DNA of 32,659 bases from Comamonadaceae bacterium (GTDB taxonomy: Bacteria; Pseudomonadota; Gammaproteobacteria; Burkholderiales; Burkholderiaceae_C): contig CANFWT010000028.1 of assembly GCA_947450895.1 (NCBI GenBank), forward strand, positions 1 to 32,659, in the 5' to 3' direction. Both the position numbers and the translations under genes were made by a program. The notes beneath the pieces were generated by a model. The model had not been told where the DNA came from, made no database searches, and saw nothing but the letters and a program-made list of their open reading frames with translations. This document shows, one piece after another, positions 1 to 10,125 of the stretch (its first letter is position 1; each line of letters begins with the position of its first letter).

Positions 1-816
1 ATGGTGATCAAGTTTGACGAAGAGACCAAAAACTACAAGCTCGAATTCGACTTTGGCGACGACAAGGCCGGCGAAGAGTCGGGCGAGTTGATCGACTTTG
101 CGCAGCAAGAAAGCCTGGGCGCCTGCCCCAAATGCGGCGGCGCGGTGTACGAGCATGGCAAAAACTACGTCTGCGCCCGCTCGGTGCCCACGCTGGCGCA
201 GGCCACGCCCAGCTGCGACTTCAAGAGCGGGCAGATCATCCTGCAGCAACCCATCGCCCGCGAGCAAATGCACAAGCTGCTGGCCACCGGCAAAACCGAC
301 CTGCTGGACAAGTTCGTGAGCATGCGCACCCGGCGCGCCTTCAAGGCCATGCTGACCTGGGACGCCGAGGCTGACAAGGTGAACTTCGAGTTCGCACCCA
401 GCAAGTTCCCGCCGCGCAAAACGGCAGCGGGCAAACCGGTGGTCGCCAAAGCGGCGCCAGTAGCCAAGACCGCCGCCGTGAAAACGGCGGCAAAGAAAGT
501 GGCGACGAAAAAGGTAGCCGCAAAGAAAACCCCGGCGAAGAAAGTGGCCGCTAAGACCACCGTCAAAGCCCCGCGCAAAGCCAGCACCGCCACCGGCCTG
601 CAGCCCAGCGCCGCACTGGCCGCCGTCATCGGCGAGGTGGCGGTGGCGCGCACCGAGGTGATTCGCCTGCTGTGGGACTACATCAAGGCCCAGGGCCTGC
701 AAGACCCGGCCAACAAGCGCGCCATCAACGCCGACGCCAAGTTGCTGCCGGTGTTTGGCAAGGCGCAGGTCAATATGTTTGAGTTGGCGGGGATTGTTGG
801 GAAGCATTTGAGCTGA
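1..816 (+). CDS. topB: DNA topoisomerase III, C-terminal part with SWIB domain (5' end outside window)
   Basis: This is the 3' end of a type IA topoisomerase, an enzyme that passes and decatenates single DNA strands. Visible here are a C-terminal cysteine module (CPKCGG at about residues 42-47, with later cysteines at about 58 and 73), then a segment typical of the end of betaproteobacterial TopB (TDLLDKFVSMRTRRAFKAML). A lysine/alanine-rich basic linker of repeated AAKK/VAKK units follows at about residues 138-195. The last 70 residues resemble a SWIB/MDM2 fold (RLLWDYIKAQGLQDPANKR, then a MFELAGIVGKHL ending). The catalytic Toprim and tyrosine domains are absent, so the gene almost certainly begins upstream. 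The ATG at base 1 is probably an internal methionine. The basic tail probably adds nonspecific DNA binding. The role of the SWIB domain is unknown. Confidence 0.85.
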   Translation: MVIKFDEETKNYKLEFDFGDDKAGEESGELIDFAQQESLGACPKCGGAVYEHGKNYVCARSVPTLAQATPSCDFKSGQIILQQPIAREQMHKLLATGKTDLLDKFVSMRTRRAFKAMLTWDAEADKVNFEFAPSKFPPRKTAAGKPVVAKAAPVAKTAAVKTAAKKVATKKVAAKKTPAKKVAAKTTVKAPRKASTATGLQPSAALAAVIGEVAVARTEVIRLLWDYIKAQGLQDPANKRAINADAKLLPVFGKAQVNMFELAGIVGKHLS

Positions 817-860
817 CCCCCCCTATCCCCCCAGCCCCCTATCCCCCAGCCCCCTTTCCA
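817..860. repeat. C-rich tandem repeat after topB
   Basis: Starting at the first base after the topB stop codon, a unit of about 15-16 bases (CCCCCTATCCCCCCAG) occurs twice and is followed by a partial third copy. It lies directly beside the first palindromic element and, read on the minus strand, forms the G-rich trailer of that element. Confidence 0.6.
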
Positions 861-900
861 CCCCCGCCGGGGCGGCGCTTGCCCCGCCACACCCCCCAAC

Positions 901-931
901 CCCCTCTCCTCCCCGGCGGGGAGGAGAGGGG
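901..931. repeat. REP-like perfect palindrome 1
   Basis: A 14-bp perfect inverted repeat (CCCCTCTCCTCCCC and its complement) encloses a 3-base loop, GGC. On the minus strand the stem is followed by GTTGGGG, the same trailer type that follows the palindrome at 1200-1230 on the plus strand. There is no U-tract, so a simple terminator is less likely than a dispersed repetitive palindrome. Confidence 0.6.
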
Positions 932-1036
932 GAGCCAACAGCCACATTTGATTTCGTCGCCCCGGCTAGGGCACCACTGACCACTTCTGTGGATCGCTGG
1001 CCGGCAGCCGTTTGTCACGCGTAAGGGCAGGCGCTG

Positions 1037-1168
1037 CGCCAGTAGAAGCCTAGCCCAGAATCTTCGCAAAGACGGCAGCGCCCAAACCCCGAAAGCCGTC
1101 GCGGCGACGGCGCCGTTCCTAGACGTCGCAGGCATACCCACAGGTACTACGCCAGTAGAAGCCTGGCC
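1037..1168. repeat. 19-bp direct repeat pair
   Basis: CGCCAGTAGAAGCCTAGCC at 1037-1055 recurs at 1150-1168 with one mismatch (CTGGCC in place of CTAGCC). The copies are 113 bases apart start to start and lie between the two REP-like palindromes. Function is unknown. Confidence 0.5.
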
Positions 1169-1199
1169 GTTGCGCAGAAACCAAATTCGGACTTTGGCC

Positions 1200-1230
1200 C
1201 CCCTCTCTCGCCCGCTGGGCGAGAGAGGGG
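1200..1230. repeat. REP-like perfect palindrome 2
   Basis: A 14-bp perfect stem (1200-1213 with 1217-1230) with loop GCT is followed by TTGGGGGAGAGAG. It has the same architecture as the palindrome at 901-931 but the opposite orientation, so the two form an inverted pair about 270 bases apart. Confidence 0.6.
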
Positions 1231-1405
1231 TTGGGGGAGAGAGTGGGGAAAAAAGTCACGCCATGCGGATGCAACTCCGCCAACCCGTACTTGCTGGCGC
1301 AGGCTGCACAGCGTAAGAGCCGACTGGTAAGCTCAAGCTGGCGCATCCAATGGAGCGCCGTTGTGGGCGCAAGCCCCGAACACCTGGTTTTGTTATAGGC
1401 CCCCC

Positions 1406-2353
1406 ATGAACTTCACCGAAATCGACGACGACTCCGAGCACAGCAGCCACACCCCAGCCGAGCGGGCCAAAGCTGCCGCACGCACCACCTGGGTGAGCGT
1501 GGTGGTCAACGTCGTCTTGTCGGCCACGCAAATCGTGGTGGGTATTTTTGCCAAGTCGCAGGGCCTGGTGGCCGACGGCATCCATTCGCTGTCCGACCTG
1601 GTGGCCGACTTTGTGGTGCTGCTGGCGGGCCACCACAGCCAAAAAGACGCAGACCTGGACCACCCCTACGGCCACCAGCGTTTTGAGAACGCCGCCTCGC
1701 TGGTGCTGGGCCTGCTGCTGCTGGGTGTGGGCGTGGGCATGGTCTGGGCGGCCGTGGGCAAGCTGGAGTCGCCCGGCACCATTGCTACCGCGCACCCGGT
1801 GGCACTGTGGGTGGCACTGGCGGCGCTGGTGGCCAAGGAGCTGCTGTTTCGCTACATGCTGCAGGTGGCCAAGCTGGTCAAGTCCAGCATGCTGGTGGCC
1901 AATGCCTGGCATGCACGCTCGGACGCGGCGTCCAGCCTGGTGGTGGGCCTGGGCCTGATCGGCAACCTGATGGGTTACCCGCTGCTCGACCCGATTGCCG
2001 CGCTGATTGTGGGCCTGATGGTGGGCAAGATGGGCTGGGGCTTTGGCTGGGATGCGCTGCACGACCTGATGGACCGTGCCGTCAATGAAGAAGAGGTGGA
2101 CGCCATCCGCACCACCCTGCGCGAGACGCCCGGCGTGGCCGGCGTGCACGACGTACGCACCCGCAAGATGGGCGATATGGTGGTAGTGGATGCGCACATT
2201 GAAGTGGATGCCAACCTCACCGTCGAGCAAGGCCACAATATCGCGGTAGCCGCGCGTGCGGCGGTGATGCGTCGCCACCGCGTGCTCAACCTCATGACGC
2301 ACGTCGACCCGGCGCACCGCCATGACGCGGACCACGACGCCGTACTTCACTGA
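1406..2353 (+). CDS. Cation diffusion facilitator (FieF/YiiP-like) metal exporter
   Basis: The 315-residue inner-membrane protein should export divalent metal (Zn2+, possibly Fe2+, Co2+ or Cd2+) in exchange for protons. It has about six hydrophobic segments between residues 28 and 215 and the family signature DHPYGHQRFE at about 85-94. Two metal-site motifs of the HxxxD type are visible: HSLSD (H60, D64) in TM2 and HARSD (H169, D173) in TM5. An HD/HD site is characteristic of zinc-selective CDF proteins, whereas E. coli YiiP has DD/HD. A cytoplasmic ferredoxin-like domain follows, and the tail is histidine-rich (DPAHRHDADHDAVLH). ATG 1406 was chosen because an in-frame GTG at 1361 adds 15 residues that do not look like the family. 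The acyltransferase gene follows after 24 bases and is possibly cotranscribed. Confidence 0.88.
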   Translation: MNFTEIDDDSEHSSHTPAERAKAAARTTWVSVVVNVVLSATQIVVGIFAKSQGLVADGIHSLSDLVADFVVLLAGHHSQKDADLDHPYGHQRFENAASLVLGLLLLGVGVGMVWAAVGKLESPGTIATAHPVALWVALAALVAKELLFRYMLQVAKLVKSSMLVANAWHARSDAASSLVVGLGLIGNLMGYPLLDPIAALIVGLMVGKMGWGFGWDALHDLMDRAVNEEEVDAIRTTLRETPGVAGVHDVRTRKMGDMVVVDAHIEVDANLTVEQGHNIAVAARAAVMRRHRVLNLMTHVDPAHRHDADHDAVLH

Positions 2354-2377
2354 ACCTCACTTTTTAGATCGGCGCCT

Positions 2378-2959
2378 ATGCACCGGACGATTTTTGATAC
2401 GCCGGTGGTCAACACCGTGCTGCGCGGCCTGTCCATCGGGTTTCTGAAACTCAGGGGCTGGAAAATCAACGGTGAATTGCCCGCCAACGGCCGCACCTGC
2501 GTGCTGATCGCCGCGCCCCACACCAGCAACTGGGACCTGCCCTACACGCTGATGGTGGCCTTCGCCCTGCGCCTGAACATCTACTGGATGGGCAAGGAGC
2601 AAATTTTCAAGCCCCCATTTCGCGGCCTGATGATGTGGCTGGGCGGTCTGCCGGTGCGCCGAGAAAGCGCCAACAACCTGGTCGCCGCGTCCATCGAGGC
2701 GCTGCAAAACGCCCAGGGGCCTGTGCAACTGGTGGTGCCGCCCGAGGGCACGCGCAGCAAGGTGCGTTACTGGAAGACGGGCTTTTACTACATCGCCCTG
2801 GGCGCCAAGGTGCCGATCGTGATGGCGTACATGGACTACGCGCGCAAGCAAAGCGGCCTGGGCCCGGTGTTTGAACCGACCGGGGATATTGAGGTCGACA
2901 TGGCCGCTATCCAGGCCTTTTACGCACCCTTCAAGGGTAAGAATCCCGACCAGTTTTAG
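2378..2959 (+). CDS. Small lysophospholipid/glycerol acyltransferase (PlsC-like)
   Basis: The 193-residue protein belongs to the PlsC-type acyltransferases, which transfer acyl chains to lysophospholipid or a related hydroxyl acceptor at the membrane. Block I is the catalytic HX4D motif in APHTSNWD at about residues 47-54. Block III is PPEGTRSK at about 122-129. LGGLPVRRES between them fits block II. The protein is shorter than a classic PlsC (about 240 residues) and lacks an obvious long N-terminal membrane anchor, like the small members that act on specialised lipids, so the substrate cannot be assigned. It starts 24 bases after the metal exporter gene with only a weak ribosome binding site, and its stop is 21 bases from the end of the convergent yqhA-like gene. 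Confidence 0.8.
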   Translation: MHRTIFDTPVVNTVLRGLSIGFLKLRGWKINGELPANGRTCVLIAAPHTSNWDLPYTLMVAFALRLNIYWMGKEQIFKPPFRGLMMWLGGLPVRRESANNLVAASIEALQNAQGPVQLVVPPEGTRSKVRYWKTGFYYIALGAKVPIVMAYMDYARKQSGLGPVFEPTGDIEVDMAAIQAFYAPFKGKNPDQF

Positions 2960-2980
2960 GCAGGAGCGCCAACGCGTCAC

Positions 2981-3577
2981 TCAGTGCTTGAGCGCCTGCG
3001 TCGAGGTCAGGATGCGATCGGTATACGCAATCGCCAGGGCGCTGAGCAAAAAGGTGAGGTGGATCAGTGTTTGCCACATCAGCACTTTGACGTCGTAGTT
3101 GGCGGCGTTGATAAAGGTTTTGAGCAGGTGGATGGAACTGATGCCAATGATGGCAGTGCCAAGTTTGACCTTGAGCACCGAGGCGTTTACATGGTCCAAC
3201 CACTCAGGCTGGTCGCGGTGGCCTTCCAGGTCCATGCGGCTGACAAAAGTTTCGTAGCCGCCCACGATCACCATGATCAGCAGGTTGGAGATCATGACCA
3301 CGTCAATCAGCGCCAGCACCACCAGCATGATCAAGGTCTCGTTGAGCGCGGTCAGCGGTGCGCCTGCTTGGTAGCCCATGCTGGTCACCAGCGCCTGCAG
3401 CGCGGTCTGGCTGCCAAAGGCGGCTTCGAGCAGGTGCACCAGCTCGACCCAGAAATGGAACACATACACACCTTGGGCGGCAATCAGACCCAGGTACAAG
3501 GGCAACTGCAACCAGCGGCTGGCAAAAATCAGGCGCGGCAGGGGGCGCAGGGGCAGGGGCGGCTTGGAGGCGGGCAT
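2981..3577 (-). CDS. YqhA family (UPF0114/TIGR00645) membrane protein
   Basis: The 198-residue integral inner-membrane protein has four hydrophobic segments: [55 protein letters not shown] and [20 protein letters not shown]. The region between segments 2 and 3 carries the family-typical [20 protein letters not shown] followed by [14 protein letters not shown]. The molecular function of this family is not established. The start at 3577 is supported by GGAG upstream and removes 17 residues of a longer open frame that overlap the leader. It is the last gene of the minus-strand run from tkt, 47 bases after the amidotransferase gene. Confidence 0.85.
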   Translation of the reverse strand: MPASKPPLPLRPLPRLIFASRWLQLPLYLGLIAAQGVYVFHFWVELVHLLEAAFGSQTALQALVTSMGYQAGAPLTALNETLIMLVVLALIDVVMISNLLIMVIVGGYETFVSRMDLEGHRDQPEWLDHVNASVLKVKLGTAIIGISSIHLLKTFINAANYDVKVLMWQTLIHLTFLLSALAIAYTDRILTSTQALKH

Positions 3578-3624
3578 GGAAGGCTCCGTACAGTGGCGGG
3601 CAGTTTTGGTCGGGGGCCGAGGCT

Positions 3625-4407
3625 TCAAGCGGTCTGCGCCGCACGGGCGGCAGCAAAAAAGTCGTCCCGCAAGGCGCTGTCATCCAGGGTGCCCAGGGCA
3701 GCGTGGTGAAACTCGGGGTGCCATTGCACCGCCGCCACGTAAGCGCTGCCGGTATGGCGAATGGCCTCGATCACGCCGTCCTCAGGGCAGCGTGCCTCCA
3801 CGGCAAAGTCAGCGGCCAGGTCTTTGATGCCCTGGTGGTGGATGCTGTTGATTTTGGTGTCTGCCTGATCGCCCAGCAGTTTCTGCAGGCGGCTGCCGTC
3901 CACCACTTCGAGCGGGTGGAAATGCAGGTCGTAGACCTCGGCATCGCGGTGCGCCCGCGCGTCGGGGCGCTGGGTGGCGATATCTTGATAGAGGGTGCCG
4001 CCAAAGGCGACGTTGATGAGTTGCAGGCCCCGGCAAATGCCAAACACCGGTTTACCGGCGTCCACAAACGCGTGCACCAGCGCGATCTCGTAAGCGTCGC
4101 GGTTGCGGTCGCCGTGCCAGCGGGGGTCCAGCGGGGTTTCGCCGTAGCTGCCCGGCCACAAATCCGAGCCGCCGTGCAGCACCAGGCCATCAAGCCATGC
4201 CGCGTAGTCGCGCACATCCACTTCGGCTTCCGCCTGCGCCAGCGCGTCCAAGGGCGCGGGCACCATCACCGGCAGCGCGCCACCGGCCATGACCCAATGG
4301 GCGGTGGTTTGCTCGATGTACTGCAGGGTTTTGGGCGCGTAGGCCGCGCGCGCCGGGTCGGGATAGAAAAAGCAGGCGCTGATGCCTATCTTGAGCCGGC
4401 GCGTCAT
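3625..4407 (-). CDS. Class I glutamine amidotransferase, peptidase C26 (PuuD-like gamma-glutamyl hydrolase)
   Basis: The 260-residue protein has the peptidase C26 layout of gamma-glutamyl-gamma-aminobutyrate hydrolases. The nucleophile is Cys125 in [11 protein letters not shown]. The catalytic pair is His230 and Glu232 in [22 protein letters not shown] at about 76-91 forms the oxyanion-side loop. In PuuD it would hydrolyse gamma-glutamyl-GABA in putrescine breakdown, but no other putrescine genes lie nearby, so the substrate is open. The start at 4407 has GGAG about 10 bases upstream. It begins 14 bases after gap ends, so it is almost certainly cotranscribed with tkt and gap. Confidence 0.82.
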   Translation of the reverse strand: MTRRLKIGISACFFYPDPARAAYAPKTLQYIEQTTAHWVMAGGALPVMVPAPLDALAQAEAEVDVRDYAAWLDGLVLHGGSDLWPGSYGETPLDPRWHGDRNRDAYEIALVHAFVDAGKPVFGICRGLQLINVAFGGTLYQDIATQRPDARAHRDAEVYDLHFHPLEVVDGSRLQKLLGDQADTKINSIHHQGIKDLAADFAVEARCPEDGVIEAIRHTGSAYVAAVQWHPEFHHAALGTLDDSALRDDFFAAARAAQTA

Positions 4408-4421
4408 GGTGTGGGCTCCGT

Positions 4422-5441
<1,020 letters not shown>

Positions 5442-5453
5442 TCAAAAACGTAT

Positions 5454-7517
<2,064 letters not shown>

Positions 7518-7699
7518 TGAATCGTCTCCGGTTTTTTGTTGGGATAGAAAACACGCCAGCGCAGGCTGCATGGGCGCGTGGGACATTTTAGCGATGGGGC
7601 TTTGTGCGCCTGTCACATGCGCCGTAGGAAACACCACGGCCGCAGCGTTTGCCACCTATTTGTACCGCGGGGGCCAAGCCACGCGTCGGTGCGGCAGGG

Positions 7700-8077
7700 T
7701 CAGGCCACGGGTACCTGGCACAGCCTGCGCAGCACACGGGTGAGCTCGTCGGGCATGGCGGGTTTGCTGAGGTAAGCGTCGGCTACGTTGGCGAAGGCCT
7801 CGCCGCCGTCGTTACGCCGCACCCGGGCAGACAAAATGAGAATGGCAATGCCCGGAAAGTCTTTGCGCACCCGCTTGGCAATCGCACTGCCGTCTTCAAA
7901 GGGCAGATTCAGGTCCAGCACCAGAGCCTGCGTTGCGCGCTCGGCCAGCGCGGCATAGAGCGAAACACCGTCATCGACGCCTCGCACCACAAAGCCGTCG
8001 TCCTCCAGATGGTCGGCAAGCGCTTCACGCAGCGCAACGTTGTCTTCCACGATGATGATGTCAGGCGACGGATGCAC
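7700..8077 (-). CDS. Receiver-only response regulator
   Basis: The 125-residue protein consists only of a CheY-like receiver domain. The acidic pocket is E11/D12 (IIIVEDN), the phosphoacceptor is D55 (LVLDLNLPFEDG), the switch residue is S83 (LILSARV) and the conserved lysine is K105 (YLSKPAMP). It ends at the last receiver helix (LTRVLRRLCQVPVA) with no DNA-binding or enzymatic output domain. It begins 12 bases after the histidine kinase gene ending at 8090 and must be translated from the same message. It could act through protein contacts or in a phosphorelay. Alternatively it is a shortened remnant of an OmpR-type regulator, although no wHTH-like frame was found in the 180 bases downstream. 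Confidence 0.85.
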   Translation of the reverse strand: MHPSPDIIIVEDNVALREALADHLEDDGFVVRGVDDGVSLYAALAERATQALVLDLNLPFEDGSAIAKRVRKDFPGIAILILSARVRRNDGGEAFANVADAYLSKPAMPDELTRVLRRLCQVPVA

Positions 8078-8089
8078 GGCATGAACTCT

Positions 8090-10009
8090 TTAATGTGAAT
8101 GGGTGCCATTAATGTAAGTATTAACGCCCCCATTTGTGCGCTCCAGCACGAAGCTAAATATTACGTTTTGTTCATCCACCTCCATGGCAATGCGGCTTTG
8201 CATTTGCCCGGCCAGGCTTTGGCACAGCCACAGGCCCAGCCCGGTGCCTGAGACGCTGGTGGCCGCCTGGGCGCGGTAGTAGCGGTCAAACACGCGCGCC
8301 GGGTCCGGCGCACCTGCGGGCCCCAGGGTGCTGCGCACGGAAAACTCCAGGCCGGGGGTTTGCGCCTGGTCCAGCGCCCGGACCCGCAAGTCCACCGCGC
8401 TGCCCGGGGGCGAATATTTCAGCGCATTGCCCAGCAGATTGGTCAATAGGGTGTCGACATAGCCCGGGTCGCCCAGGCAGTGCGCCTGGCCTACACCGTC
8501 CGGAGCGTAGACCACCTGCACGCGCGCATCGGCGCCAGTGTGCAGGCCTTGCACGGCCTGCACCGCGCGGTCCACCAGCGGCTTTACCGCCAAGGGGCCG
8601 ATGGCGGCGCTCAGCGCGCCGGCTTCCACCCGGTCGGCCTGGTTGCAGTTGGCCAAAATCTGGCCAATATCGCTCACAGCATCGTTCATGCGATGCTCCC
8701 AGGCGTCCTTTTTTTCCTGCGTGAGCGCGCGCTGCGTCAATGCCCGGTTGCCCAGCTGGATGACCGACAAGGGGGTGCGTATTTCGTGCACCAGCATAGA
8801 CATGAAGTGCTGCTGTACGGTGCGCCGCTGGGCTTCTTGCGCTAGGCGTTCCTTGCTGCGCGCCTGGTCCACCTGTACGGCAATTTGCGCCTGTTTGTTG
8901 CGTCGCGCCAAAATCACCAGCACGCCCAAAGCCACCACGGGCCATACCAAAACGTCTCCTTCTAAGCCATGCAGACTGGAAATGCGGGCCGGCACGATGC
9001 CAGCCGTAGCCAGTGCGAGGAAGGTAGACACACTGGCCATCAACATACCCATACTGCTCACAGGCACTGACCGCAAGGCAAGCAGGGCACGCTTCGTTCC
9101 GCCAAAGTGCAGCACGGTGCCATGCATGGCCAGCGCCATGCACGCGGCCATAAGCAGCGGCAAAAACCCGCGCTGGTGAAACACCGCTACGGCGATGAAC
9201 GACACGATAGCCAGCAGGTACAGCAGCTTGCGCACCCATACGGCCCGCCCGAAGGCCTGGCGCACGGGAAACAGCAACGCAAAATAAGCGGGAAACGTCA
9301 TGATTCCCACACACAAAAAAGCAGTTTGCAGGTCCGCCAGCCCCTGCGCACTGAGCCCCCAGCCCTCCACCACGCCACCGTGGTGCAGCGCTGCGCGAAG
9401 GACATAGAGGGCCAACAAGGGGACAAGGGCCAGGTAGGCGACGTCACCAGTCTGGCGCCAGGCCACTGGCAAGATGCACAGCAGCATGAGCGCAAACGTG
9501 GTTTGGGCGGCCAAGATCACATCGGCAAGGCGACGTACTGCGGCAAATTCGCGCTCGCTCAGCAGTTCGACAAACAGCGAATGGAAGCCCCGACTGGTGA
9601 TTGCTACATACAGCGCGTGGGGACCGGGCGTGGACAGCGCGGGCAAGAGTTTGCCCACGGACAGTTCGTGGGCCGACAGCGCCTGACCCTCCCACCGCGA
9701 CCCGGAGGTCTGTGCGCTGCCCTCAGGCAGATAAACGCGTACGTCGCCCAGGCTGAGGCTGGTGAGCTTCAGGTAGATCGGCCCCTGCGTCGGGCCGGTG
9801 ACGGTGAACTTAAGCCACAGCGTGCCCGTCTGCTTGCGCACTGCGATTTGGTCGGACGCGGGCGCAAAGCGCTGCTGCGCCACCGCTTGCGCCGACAGGG
9901 ACTGGTTGGCGTCAAAAAATTGTTCGCTCTGGTACTGCAGCGCGTCCTGGGCGCGCACTGGCAAGGCCCCCAAGCACAACAGGCAACAAAAAACAAAGAT
10001 CGCGCGCAT
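8090..10009 (-). CDS. 7TM-DISM sensor histidine kinase (copy 1, next to the response regulator)
   Basis: The 639-residue membrane sensor has a signal peptide (residues 1-20, ending PVRA), an extracytoplasmic beta-rich 7TMR-DISMED2-type domain (about 25-155), seven hydrophobic helices (about 161-369), a short coiled linker, and a HisKA/HATPase core. The phosphoacceptor is His408 in MLVHEIRTPLSVIQL. The N-box is NLLGNALKYSP (524-534) and the G2 box is GTGLGLWLC (588-596). In the G1 position the usual aspartate is replaced (STLGPAGAPD). The start at 10009 was chosen because MRAIFVFC aligns with MRKILVFC of the neighbouring paralog; starts at 10024 and 10054 are possible. The ligand of the DISM domain cannot be told from sequence. 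Confidence 0.88.
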   Translation of the reverse strand: MRAIFVFCCLLCLGALPVRAQDALQYQSEQFFDANQSLSAQAVAQQRFAPASDQIAVRKQTGTLWLKFTVTGPTQGPIYLKLTSLSLGDVRVYLPEGSAQTSGSRWEGQALSAHELSVGKLLPALSTPGPHALYVAITSRGFHSLFVELLSEREFAAVRRLADVILAAQTTFALMLLCILPVAWRQTGDVAYLALVPLLALYVLRAALHHGGVVEGWGLSAQGLADLQTAFLCVGIMTFPAYFALLFPVRQAFGRAVWVRKLLYLLAIVSFIAVAVFHQRGFLPLLMAACMALAMHGTVLHFGGTKRALLALRSVPVSSMGMLMASVSTFLALATAGIVPARISSLHGLEGDVLVWPVVALGVLVILARRNKQAQIAVQVDQARSKERLAQEAQRRTVQQHFMSMLVHEIRTPLSVIQLGNRALTQRALTQEKKDAWEHRMNDAVSDIGQILANCNQADRVEAGALSAAIGPLAVKPLVDRAVQAVQGLHTGADARVQVVYAPDGVGQAHCLGDPGYVDTLLTNLLGNALKYSPPGSAVDLRVRALDQAQTPGLEFSVRSTLGPAGAPDPARVFDRYYRAQAATSVSGTGLGLWLCQSLAGQMQSRIAMEVDEQNVIFSFVLERTNGGVNTYINGTHSH

Positions 10010-10033
10010 GCGGAAGCTTAGCATTCCACAGAC

Positions 10034-10081
10034 AGTGAAATTAACAAATACCATTAAATCGCATTAATCAGCGATTTCACT
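10034..10081. promoter_or_regulatory. Nested inverted repeats upstream of histidine kinase copy 1
   Basis: AAATCGC (10056-10062) and GCGATTT (10071-10077) form a perfect 7-bp dyad with an 8-base AT-rich spacer. Enclosing it, AGTGAAAT (10034-10041) is matched by ATTTCACT (10074-10081). The block sits between the two kinase genes, 25-72 bases before the chosen kinase start, so it could be an operator for a dimeric regulator, a promoter region or a leader hairpin. Confidence 0.4.
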
Positions 10082-10125
10082 GGCCAGACCCGGGCGGCAG
10101 AGGCGGCGCCGGCACGCAAGGCCTG

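Larger units (their letters stand above)
817..1405. other. Gene-poor interval between topB and the CDF transporter gene
   Basis: No convincing gene lies in these 589 bases: the open frames have no recognisable domains and run through palindromes and C-tracts. The interval holds a C-rich tandem repeat, two 14-bp perfect palindromes in opposite orientation, and a 19-bp direct repeat, each listed separately. The promoter of the transporter gene at 1406 is expected at its right end, but no clear -35/-10 pair was identified. Confidence 0.6.

Noticed and set aside
7518..7699. Search for a tkt promoter or LysR-type operator upstream of transketolase
   Set aside because: A TAAAAT-like -10 at 7590-7585 on the minus strand is present, but the nearest -35-like sequence (GTGACA) is 20 bases away, too far for a confident call.
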